DNA of 64,000 nt from Pyropia haitanensis. Lineage: Eukaryota; Rhodophyta; Bangiophyceae; Bangiales; Bangiaceae. The DNA is taken from positions 2,259,874-2,323,873 of the forward strand of contig SDUX01000002.1 in assembly GCA_008729055.1 (NCBI GenBank), written 5' to 3'. This document shows, in pieces, positions 23,957 to 33,804 of the stretch (positions within the stretch are counted from its first letter, which is position 1; each line of letters begins with the position of its first letter). The notes beneath the pieces are model-generated. The model saw only the letters and a program-made list of their open reading frames with translations, had not been told where the DNA came from and did no database searches. The translations under genes were made by a program, and so were the position numbers.

Positions 23957-26900
23957 ATGCCCCTTGCAGCTGCCGCCACAGTAGCTGTTGCAGCTGCTCT
24001 CGAGGCGTCCCGCCGACACGGTCAACGCGTGTACCCTCCACCTGACGCTCATCGACACCCTCACCGCCCACCCCCGCGACGCCCGCCCCGCGGCCTTTGC
24101 CCTCTGCCGCGACGCGATTGTGCCGCTCGCCGTCGCGGCGGTGCCGACCGTCGCGGCGCCGTCGGCCGTGTCTCGCGGCGCCGGCGACCGCCTCCTCACC
24201 CACTTGGCGGACCTCCTCGCCGCGCTCAGCGGCCTCGGACCCGTCGCCGCCGACGCGGCCCGGGCCGCGGCCGCGCGGGCGGCGATGCTCGACGTGCTCT
24301 GCCAGCCCGATGTGGAGGTGGCGGCGGCGGCGCTGCGGGCGCTTGCGGTGAGCTGGTCGCCGACGCTGACCCTGCGGGCTTCGTCGCTCGATCGGCTCGC
24401 CGCGGACGGCACGTTTCGGGATGAGCTTGCCGTACTCACTGCCGAGCTTGGCGCCGCCGCCGATGCGGCCGTCGCGGTGGCCGACGCGGCGGCCGACGCG
24501 GCCGCCGCCGCAGCCGCCGTGCCCGCCGTGGACGACGCCGCGGCGGTCACCTCCGCCGGCCCTGACGCGACGGCTGCCGCCACCGCCACCACCGCCGCCG
24601 TGCCCGCCTACGCGTCGGCGCTGGCGCCTTCCGCGGTGACCGACGTCGCCCTCGAGGACGCCCTCGTCCGCCTTTGCTATGGCAACATACGCGGCCACAA
24701 GGACGGCCTCCGCGCCCGCCGCGCGGCAGCACTCGCGGTTGTAGGCGCCGGCCTCCGCGGCGGCCGCGCCATTGACCGCCTCGTCAGGCTGCTGACGTCG
24801 CCACTGGCGGCGCCCTTCGAGTCGCTCCTCGCGGTGGCCGCCGGGGGCGGCGAGCAGGGGACGCCGGCCGCGCCGGCGGCGCCGCTTCTGCGCTTCGGCC
24901 CGCTGTCTTCGAGCTTGCTTAGCGGCTGCGACCGCGACTGCGCTGCACTCGACCACTCCCAGCGGCTCAGGGGCGCGCCTCACCGCCGCCGCGGCGCTGG
25001 TGCTGGCTGAGGTGCGCGGCCGTCGCTTTGGCAGTCTGGATTCATCGCGGGGAGAGGTGCGCCCCGCGGCGCCGGCGGCGCTCAAGCGGCTCCGCGCCGC
25101 CGCGACGGTGGTCCCAGGCATTCTGGGCGAGCGCCGGCCGGGGGTGGCTTCCCGGGCTGTCGCGCCCGCGCTGGCGTCGTTGCGGCTGCCGGCAGTGGGC
25201 GTGCCGCCGCCGCCGGCGCTCGTCGCCGCCGCCGCGCGGGTGGTGGGGGTAGGGGGGGGGGGGGTGGGGGGCGCCTGCTGCATTGCCTGCTCACTGATAA
25301 GGGTGGGTGGGCGGTGCGCGCGTGTGGGTGGGTGGTGGGCGCGCCGTCGACGTCGGTGGGGGAGGTGATCGCGGTGCTCGACGTTACCGAGCGGGCCGCC
25401 GTCGCGTACCGGCCGGCGGCCGCGGGTGGCGCGGCGTCCGCTGTGGGGAACGGGATGAGCGCGGCACCCGCCGGCGATCTCGCCGACGGAGGCGACGGCG
25501 GCGGTGACGGCGACGGCAACGGCGGCTGCGCCGTCACCACTGTCGACTCCGACGCCGCCACGTGGGCGGCGCTCATCGGCGTCATCACGGCGCTGCTGGC
25601 TCGGCCCCCCCCCGGCGGCGGCGGCCTGTGGACGCCCCGTTGCGGGCCGCGTCGTCGCCATGGCCGCCGCCACGGCCGACGTGGTCGACGCGGCCGCCGC
25701 CGAGGCGCTCCTCCGCGTGCTCGGCCTGTATGCGCTGCCGCCGTCGGAGGCGGCGCCGCGCGGGGGGCGCGCGGGAGGGGACGCCGCGGCCGCCGCGCTG
25801 GCCGCCCTCGCCGCCCCCCACCGCCGCCTGTGCGAGGGAGGGCCCAGTAGCGGTGTCAAGGGCACCGACGGCGCCGCCGCCGCCAACGCCGACGCTAACT
25901 CCGTGGACGCGGCCGCGGCCGGCGCGTCGCGGTCGCGGCTGTTGCGCTAGTGGGGCTCGTGGGTGGCGCGCGCGGCGGGCACCGCGTCGGTGGCAGTCGC
26001 GACCGACGGCGGCGGTGGCGGCCGCGCGCGGCGGCCGCCGCCGTGGCGGCCGCCACACCCGCCCCGCCGCCCGCTCCCGCCGCGGGCAGCACCGACGCCA
26101 ACAACAGCAGCAACGGCTGGCCTGGGCGCGACGGAAGCGGCGGCGGCGGCGGTGGCAGCGACGGCTGCGGCGGCGGCGGCGGTGGCAGCGACGGCTGCGG
26201 CGGCGGCGGCGGTGGCGTGCGCGCGCTCCCTCTCCTCGCCCGCGTCACGGCCGACCTTGCCGCCGCGACGGCGGCGGCCATGTCCACCGCGGAGCGGCGG
26301 GAGCTGCCCCGCGCGCTCGGCGAGACCGTCCGCGGCGCCTGCCCCGTCGGCGGCGGCCGCCGCGGCGGGCTGCCCCGAGCCGCTGCTCGGCCGCCTCGCG
26401 GCGCTCGCGCAGCCCGACGACCGCGAGGCGGATTTATTCGACAACTTCGGCCACGTGCAGCCGCACCGCCGGGGGCGCGCGCTCCGCCGCGCCGCGGCGC
26501 TGATGGAGGTGGCGGCCGCCGCCGACGCGGCCGCCGCCGCCGCCGTCATGCCGGGGGGTGGGGCGGAATTGGCGGCGGCGACGGGCACCCCCGCCGGTGT
26601 CGTCGCGACGCCGGCCCCCGCCCTCACCGACGCGGCGGCGGCGGCGGCGGTGGCGCGCGCGGCGGCGGCGGCGCGCGCGGCGGCGGCGGCGGCCATCCGC
26701 CCCGCCGTGCGCCCCTTCCTCTACCCGCTCTGCGTGCGGGTGGTGGTGGAGCACGCGGCGGCGACCGCGGTGTCGCGCGCCGGCGGCCACGCCGGCCGCA
26801 AGGAACGGCGGCAGGGCGACGTCACGGCGGTGGCAGACGCGGCCGCGATCGTGACGGTCGCCGCCGCGGCGCTGCTCGTGTGGGGCGCCTACCGGGGGGC

Positions 26901-27590
26901 GCTCGCGTCGCTGGTGCACCGCGTGCGGGGGGCGGAGGCGGGCGCCGTCTGGGGGCCGCTCTTCAAGGTTGTTGTCGCGGTGGCCGCCACGTTCCCGGCG
27001 GGCGCCAAGGAGGGGGCCGCCGTGCCGCTGCCGCCGCCGCCAACAGGCTACCGCCGTGGCGGTGGGTGGGTACGCCGTGAAGGCGGCGGCGGCGGCGGCG
27101 GCGGCGGCGGCTGCGGCGGGGAGGAGCCCCCGCTGAGCCGCGAGGCGGCATTGTTGGCCAACTAGGCGCTGCCCGAGCTCCTCTGCCACGTCCACGCCGA
27201 CGGCACCAAAGGCACCGCTGCGGTTGGCACAGCTGGCTCGGGCGCACGCGACCGGTCGCGCATCTTGCGCTCGCCGCTCGCGCTTGCCGCCGCCTACCTC
27301 CTCTCCGCCCTTCCCCCCCCGCCCTGCTGGCGCAGCGGGCTCCCGCGGTGGTCGCGCCGATCGTGGCGGCGCTGCGGTCGCGCGTGGCAAAGGTGCGCGA
27401 CGCGGCGCTGCGGGCGCTCGTCGACGTGACGCTGACGCTCGGCGACGGGTACCTGCCGCACGTGGTGCGGGAGCCGACGGGCTCGCTGACCGAGGAGCTC
27501 CGCCGCAACGTCGTGGTGTACGCGCCGTACGCGCTGCTGGTGGCAGTGAACAAGAAGCAGGCGGCGGCGGCGGCGGCTGCGGCGACGGCC
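23957..27590 (+). pseudogene. UTP20: UTP20-like (SSU processome) central region, decayed
   Basis: Several plus-strand frames together follow the order of UTP20, a giant HEAT-repeat protein of the U3/SSU processome in the nucleolus. In order: the DRIM-region motif LAADGTFRDEL at about 24,400; VALEDALVRLCYGNIRG (~24,640) with a following RRAAALAVVG; ADLFDNFGHVQPHRRGRALR (~26,430), the strongest family signature; RPAVRPFLYPLCVRVVVEH (~26,700); LPELLCHVHADG (27,169); RDAALRALVDVTLTLGDGYL-PHVVRE (~27,400). Spacing matches the family, so the order is colinear. Damage includes frame changes near 24,985, 25,600, 26,340 and in the C-run at 27,317-27,324, and an in-frame TAG at 27163-27165 inside the conserved stretch. 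The N-terminal third and about 900 C-terminal residues are absent. The frameshifts alone could be sequencing errors. The nonsense codon and missing ends argue for a pseudogene. Confidence 0.75.
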
Positions 27591-27779
27591 GCCGCGGCCG
27601 CTGGTGCCACGGGGGGGCCGGTGGGAGGAGGAGCCGTGCCAGCACCACCCGCCGCGACATACGGGGCCGCGGACAGCGGTGACCGCGGGCTCCCGCCGTC
27701 CTGCTGCGGCCGCCGCGGCGGCGCCGGCACGACGCCCCGACGGGGGGAGCGGGGGGTTCCCTGCCGCCGCCAGTCGCGG

Positions 27780-28483
27780 TCACTGCTTCGGCTGCGACTG
27801 CGGCTCCGCCGGCCGGTCCGGCCGTCGCAGTACCGGTCCCGCCCGGTCCCCTGATTGGTGGCCGCCGCCATCCCGCGGCACCGGCAGCACTGGCTGCGGC
27901 CCCGGCGGCGGCGTCGTCAGCGTGGCCGACGACACCGCGGGCGACTGCTGCCGCGACGGCGCGCGGGTGAGCGCGGGCCGCGCAAGGCGGGGCACCGCCA
28001 CCGCCGCGGCGGCGACGGCGCCGCCCAGCGGGTCGTCGTCACTGAGCGACGCGTAGTCGGGGGTGGCCGCGGCGGCCGGCGAGCGCAGCGCGGACGGTAT
28101 TGACGGCGGTGCCGACAGCAGCGGCGACGGCAGCGGCAGCGGCGACGGGGTCCGTCGCCACCCGGTCCGCTGCCGCTGCGACGGCAAGTCCGCGGCAGTG
28201 GCGTGCGGGTGTAGACCGGCTGCGCGGCCGCGGCACCGCGGCGGCCCTCTACGGCGGCCGGCGCGGCGGCGGCGACCATGGCCGCGACGCCGGCAGACGG
28301 GGCGGCGGCGGCACCGACCGCTGCGACGGCCGCCCGCACACCGTTGCCGTCCCCGAAAGTCAGCCTCCCCTGCGCCGAGATGAGCGACGCCACCGCCGCT
28401 GCGTGCGCCCGGTTGCCACCGCCCCGCGTGGCGGCGGCGACGGCCGCGACTGCCGCCATCTGCAAGTACTCCCGCGAGTGCAT
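27780..28483 (-). CDS. possible Ala-rich hypothetical protein, frame uncertain
   Basis: Not recognised. From ATG 28483 the minus strand reads MHSREYLQMAAVAAVAAA and SLISAQGRLTFGDGNGVRAA with G/C third positions. Protein-like sequence then continues in other frames (ADRVATDPVAAAAAVAA; PDYASLSDDDPLGGAVAAAA; LTTPPPGPQPVLPVPRDGGG) to a stop at 27780. Two frame changes would be needed, and Ala-rich GC DNA mimics coding sequence, so this is weak. If real, it converges on the UTP20-like remnant. Confidence 0.25.
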
Positions 28484-29257
28484 TGTCCCCAAAGAGAGAG
28501 TATAATTACAGAATACGATCACAACTGGCCAGCCAGGCTTTCGGCATACAGTATCTTGGGCGTCGTCGTCAACAGTCTCGTGGCTCTCGCTGTTCGCACA
28601 CATACACGCCCGCAGCGAATCGGTACGCGACACGCCGCACAAGCAGATCTCCTCGCACCTCGCTGTCGTCGACACGGCCTGGTGCTCCCCACCGCCGCGC
28701 GGGGCGCACGCGGCCTCGGCGGCCACCCAGCGAACTCCCCTGCGGCCGTGTCACGTCAAGGATCCGCTCGCATTGGAGAGCCACCACCACCGGGGAGGGG
28801 CGGTGTGGGCGAGCTGGCGCCGCCCACAGAGGCGTACGAGGGCACCCGTCCCGGCCGTGGCGGCAGACCCCGGATACGTACGCGGCGCCTGTCCTCCCAC
28901 CGCGTCCGTTGTGCACGCAAAGCCCTGCGGAGGCTTCGTGGCCGCGGTGGGGCCCACCACACTGGTAGGGTTTGCATATGCCGCAGCTGCTGTGGCGGCC
29001 CGTTCTGGCAGCCGCAGCCGCAGCCGCCGAAGCGGCGGTCGCCCTCTCCCCCGGTTCAAGAGGGGACGAACGCCCTGCCCTCCCTCACCTTGCGCATGCG
29101 CACCGCGTACCACCCGCCTCGCATCGCCTCCGTCGTCCTGCGCCGGCTCGTCCGAACCCTGGGTGCATCTGTTTTCTTCCGCTGGTGCATACCCCCCTCA
29201 CCCCCCCCCCCCCCCCGTCCCCCTCTCTCCCCGTCTCTTCCCCGGCGGGATCACAGC
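28484..29257 (+). promoter_or_regulatory. intergenic region with an NRF-1-like palindrome
   Basis: This is a lower-GC stretch without a supported gene. At 29091-29102 it holds the 12-bp palindrome TGCGCATGCGCA, identical to the animal NRF-1 core type, about 155 bp before the ATG at 29258. It is plausibly part of that gene's promoter. No TATA box is evident. Confidence 0.35.
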
Positions 29258-29925
29258 ATGGACAAGCCTCCCCCCCCCACCCCCCCCCCCATGCGCGCTA
29301 CCGAGGACGCGGCGCTCTTTGTCAACCCCTTCCCCGGCCTGGCGCGGCGCCTCGCCGCCACCCGCGGCGTGTCGGGCGTGACGGTGGGGGTGGCGGGCGC
29401 GTCGCTGCCGCCCCCTCCCGTGCCGCCTACCCCCCCCGGCCCAGAGTACCTCCCCGCCCTGTGGGTCGTCTACGATGAGCGCGAGGTGGCGTACGCGTCG
29501 CTCCTGGCCATGGCGACGCCGGGCGGTGCGGCCGCCGCGGCTGGCGGCGGGGGGGGGTGGGCCGGCAAGGCGGGGCTGGGAGGGGGGGGGGTGCCGCCGA
29601 CCGCCCCCCCCCCGACGTGTGGGTGTTGAGTGGGGACCAGCGGCGGGTGGCGGCGGCGGCGGTGGCGTCGCGGGGAGGGCGGGTGGTGGGCGGGGGCGTC
29701 TTTTGGGCCACCCCGGCGGGGGCGGGGGGGAGGAAAAAGGGCGGCGGGCCGCGTCCCGCCGCCCCGATCGCCATTACCGCGGCGGCCACCGCCAAGACCC
29801 GCAGCGTGTCGGGGGGCCGTCGGGGCTATGCATCGGGTGCCGGCGCGCCGCGGGTGGCGGGAGGGGGCGGGGGAAAGAGCGCCCGCTGGTGGGCGGACCT
29901 CCTCTGTGTGGGGGGTGGCCGGTAA
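29258..29925 (+). CDS. hypothetical protein, one frame change
   Basis: Not recognised. From ATG 29258 (MDKPPPPTPPPMRATEDAAL) the frame has protein-like sequence: FVNPFPGLARRLAATRG, VSGVTVGVAG, then EYLPALWVVYDEREVAYASL. It ends at 29629 in low complexity. Across the C-run near 29,604-29,612 another frame continues DVWVLSGDQRRVAAAAVAS, GGRVVGGGVFWATPAG and IAITAAATAKTRSVSGG, to a stop at 29925. Joined, it would be about 220 residues with alternating beta/alpha-looking segments. Third positions are G/C-rich. The join is inferred from the homopolymer at the switch. Confidence 0.45.
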
Positions 29926-30391
29926 GAGGGGTGGGGGGGGGTGCACGCTAGGGGGCATGGCGGGGGCAAGATGGATGCCAGGAGGGAGGGCGAGGAGGAG
30001 TGGAGGGGCAGCGTAGAGCCGAAGAAGCGGGGAGGGGTGTACGGAGGAAGGGGAAGGGGGGGAACGAGAGAGTGGGGACGATGAGCGCCGCGCCGCCGCG
30101 TGTCACGATCTGCGACCGGAGTTTTCAAAAAAAGCAAACAGAAAAAAGCGCGCCAGGCTCGCATGCTGTGCTCCCTCCTGCTCAAACCCTTGCAGCGTGT
30201 GGCTGTGGCGCACCAGAGGGGCGGCGCCCCCCCTCAGCCCGTCCCAGCCCGGCGGTGGGCCCCCCACTCCACAGCCGCGCGGCCGGCGCGCCAAACCAGA
30301 TGGGCGTGGGGGGCAGGGGTGGGTGCGCTCTTTCGCCGCCCGTCGCCCCCATCTGCCCCCCTCCTGGCTGGTCAGTGGCAGTGCGACAGTG
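29926..30391. other. intergenic, no feature seen
   Basis: G-rich low complexity followed by a short A-rich tract at about 30,120-30,150. No supported gene or RNA. Confidence 0.4.
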
Positions 30392-30640
30392 ATGGCGGCG
30401 GCGGCGGCAGTGGCGGCGGCGGCCGCCGCAGCAGCCCGGCTGAGGCGCCCAGAGCAGCCGGCGGCGGCCGTGACGGCGGCCAGCCGAGAAGCGGCTGCGA
30501 TGCGTGGTCTGGACCCCACAGACAGCCCGGTGGTCCTCGATGCCGGGGTGGCCATGTTGGCGACCATCCCGTACCTGCCACAACTCTGTGACGCACCCTC
30601 CTCTCCATCCACGCCAGGCGCGCCGCCGCGGATCTCTAGT
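30392..30640 (+). CDS. possible N-terminal coding fragment
   Basis: Not recognised. From ATG 30392 a poly-Ala leader is followed by EAAAMRGLDPTDSPVVLD and AGVAMLATIPYLPQLCD, protein-like with varied residues. The frame then becomes Pro/Ser-rich, enters the foldback-like element and stops at 31045. The end given is where protein-like character is lost. It may be a first exon or a gene cut by the element. Confidence 0.3.
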
Positions 30641-30805
30641 GGGGGGGGGGTGTCACCAACCGCGGCACTTCCTCGTCCCTACCCACCCACCCGCGCGCCC
30701 CACCGCCATCCGCCGCCCGCGCCTCCACCGGCCGGTGGGTTCTGTCTCGGCGGCGGGTGCCGCGCTCCTGGAAAGCGGGCGGCACACCTACCGCCACCGG
30801 GGGAC

Positions 30806-32156
30806 CGTCAGTTCCCACCTAAACCCCATCGAGTACCCATCCAGGCCCATGCCGCCCCATCGGCCCATCGAAGGCGCGTTTCGATGGGCGTTTCCATCTC
30901 ATCCAAAAGCCCATCGACAGCGCACTTTGGATGGGACTTTCGACGGGGCCGGGCCGAAGCGAACCCAGCGTTCGATGGGCTTATGTCTCACGTGCCCCGC
31001 AACAGTGTTGGGACACCGCAAGAGGCGCGAGATCCTCGCTGCTAGACGCTCTCTGATTGGATGGATCAACACCCTCACAAGGACTCCTCCAAAATTGTTG
31101 AAACAACGGCCACTTCGAGCCAGGTTGGAGCAAACAATGACATGTGTTGCGACAGCGGCGCGCCGTTGTCCGCACAGGAGACCTCCCTGAGCCTCTCGGC
31201 GTGAAAAGGCTGAGGTCACGAACCTCAATTAGACGTTTCATTGCTTTCATGTTCTGTAAGTAATGACGAACGCGCATGAGTTGCACGTTCGAGCGGAGTC
31301 CGCGTCAGGGCGACAACGAGCTTCCTTCGTCCTTGGGGCCCTGGAACAAGCCTGCTTTCGGCACCGTGCATGCTCCTTGTCTTTTACCAGAAAGAGGCTC
31401 CGGCACACTCGGTGTCTCTCTGGTGCGATGAGTACGCTCAGAGTCAGATCTGGTACGCCAAAGGCACCGACAGAGACAGCGATAAAACATGCGGCTGAGG
31501 TCGCGGCAAGACAGAGTTACAGCGACAGTCAACTTCGTGGGCCGCTTCCACAGAAAGACAGCAGCAACAGTTTTGAACAGGATCAGCAGAGAGCGACCAT
31601 GCCGCAGCGTACTGCGGCACTTCTACGCCGCTCAACACATTAACGGGTACTTCAATCGCAGCTTACACTAAAACTATGAGATATAACGAGGCCACCGAGC
31701 ACATACAGCGACAAATGCCAGAAGTAGTGTGGTGGTTCATTCAGCAGAAGTTCAGCGGGTGTCTGGCCGCGTAGGCGAGCGACAGTGCCGGGTGGCGCAA
31801 GATTGATATCTTCATGTCAAAATTTTTTTTTCAGTCTCTCGAGTCATTAAGGCCTTCTATTGGCTGATGAGACGCTGTTACTAGAGTTGATAGTCCAATG
31901 ACACGTCCAGAAGAAAAGGCAGCAGTCTTCTCTTGGAAATGTCACATTGGTTCTCGAGATAGCACAAGAAATATTGACTGTTGGCCAGTTCTCTCGAGTC
32001 TTTTGCTCGATGGAGAACCCCATCCAGTCCATCCGAGAAAATCCAAATCGAGAAGTCATCGAAGGCTCATTGAAAATGGCCTTCGATGGGGCTTCCGAGT
32101 CCCATCCACTTCCCATCCAAACCGGGCTTTGGATGGGCTTTCAAGGGCAGCTGACG
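30806..32156. mobile_element. foldback-like non-autonomous element with hairpin-rich ends
   Basis: The ends are inverted with respect to each other: CGTCAG at 30806-30811 and CTGACG at 32151-32156, with further similarity inward (CCC, then AAAC/AAAG, then CCCATC). Both ends are built of short hairpins on the theme CCCATCSAA...TTSGATGGG: a 9-bp stem at 30864-30888, a 10-bp stem at 32112-32137, plus imperfect ones at about 30910-30936 and 32052-32090. The ~1 kb interior is much less GC-rich than its surroundings and has no long ORF, so it is non-autonomous. I see no clear target-site duplication, so the exact borders and superfamily are uncertain. Confidence 0.6.
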
Positions 32157-33804
32157 ATGGGGTGGGGGGGGGGGGGGTGCACGGGCCGCTGCTCACCCCC
32201 CTTCCCCCCCTACGCCCCCCCCCTTTCACCACGAACGCCCGCCCCCCTCCCCACCACCAGTTGCCACGCCACCCACCGGCCGCGCCGTCTGCCCGCCCCA
32301 CCCCTCCTTTCCGTCCAACGCACGGGGAGCCGGCGGCAGGCGCGCGGCGCGCGGATCTGGCAGGCGCGGGCGGCCTCCCCCCCGCTACCCGCCACCGCCG
32401 AGATCAACCCCTCTGGCCGCCGCCGCCGCCCGCCGCGGCGGCGCCGGCGGGCACGGGTCGGGAGAGCGGCCCGCGGGCCGACCGCGCGGGGCGGCGGCGA
32501 GTGTCAATCGGGGTCAGCGCCGACGCGGGGCGACGTGCCACCCCCCCACGCCTCAGCCGCCTGCGGCCACCACGCGCGCGGTCGCGGTGGCGGCGTCTCG
32601 ATGCGGCGCTCGCCGTCACATCCGGGGGGGATGCGGGGGGGGGGGGGGGGATCCCCCGGGAGGGGGGGGGGGTGCCTGGCGTGACCGCGCCGCACCTAGC
32701 GCGCGTGGCTACGGGGCCGGCGCGGCCCGCAAGCTGCGGCCGCTGTCTGGGAGGGCCGCGGCCGCCGCCGTCGCCCGCCGCCCGCCGCTGCCGCCGCGGC
32801 GGCTGCCGCCGCCGCTGCCCCGCCTCGCGCTGCCGCCGCCGCGAAGCCACGCCCACCGCCTCCACCACCTACCCGCGGCGGCCTGATCCCGCCGCCCGGT
32901 GGCTGCCGGCCACACCCCACCGTGGGGGCCGGCACCCCCCCCTCTGTGGTGGGCGGGAGGAGCAGGGGCGGGTGCCGTTTTTAGCGCTTTTTTTTTTGGC
33001 GGGGAGGTGACTGATGGGGGGGGGGGGGGGCGCCTCGGTGCTAGGGCGTGCGCCGCCGCCGGCGTAGGCGGGCTTCGTATGCATCCGGATGGGGTGGGGG
33101 GGGGGGGGGGGGGGAGGGAGGGGACGGCGCCGCGCATCGCCCCCGCCGGCGCCTCTCTCTCGCTTGTGCTACCGCGCGCGTCCCGCCGTGGGCCCCCCCC
33201 GCGTGCCCGCTCGCCCGCTCGCCCGCTCGCCTGCTCGCCCGGTCACCCGCCCTCTCGCCGCGGTGCTGCCGACCCAGCCGCCGTCCCGCTTTGTCGCCCG
33301 CCCGCCCGCCTCGCGCCCGTCCGCCGCTATCGCCGCGCAGCGCTGGGACGGGCGCGAGGCGAGAGGGGGGAAGAGTTGAGGGAGGGCGGGGGGGGGGGGG
33401 GGAAGATAGTGCCTCACGACCAGTGCTCCCCCCCCCCCCCTACCCAACTAACCCCGCGGCGCTTGGACGGTGGCACCCCCTTGTTCCCGCTGCGGTGGGT
33501 GGCGCACCTTCCCGCCGCCGCATCGCATTGCTTCCCGACGAGCCCCGTCCCTCTGCTTGTCCACCCGCGCCACGCCAACCCGTCACCGCCCTTCCACGCA
33601 CGAGCTCGAGGGTGACTGTCCCTGGCCTCCCTGTCCCCCACTCCTCACCTGTGTCGCGGGTGACTCCGCCCACCCCCCCCCCCCCCCCCTGCGACTTCCC
33701 CTTCCCCGGGTGAGGTGAGGGTCGTCGGTGCCGCGCTCCCCCTTTGCGCGTCGGTGTGCGGCGGGGCAGTCGCTCCGGGCGGGAGGCCAGGGGCGACCGC
33801 CGCG
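32157..33804. other. intergenic, upstream of the giant cyclin-like gene
   Basis: C/G homopolymers (32,160-32,177, 32,636-32,650, 33,099-33,113, 33,671-33,689) and CCCGCTCG repeats at about 33,200-33,240. No supported gene. The promoter of the gene starting at 33805 must lie here, but no standard element is obvious. Confidence 0.4.

Noticed and set aside
31263..31643. 126-codon ORF inside the foldback-like element
   Set aside because: No transposase motif and no codon bias like that of the other genes; expected by chance in lower-GC DNA.
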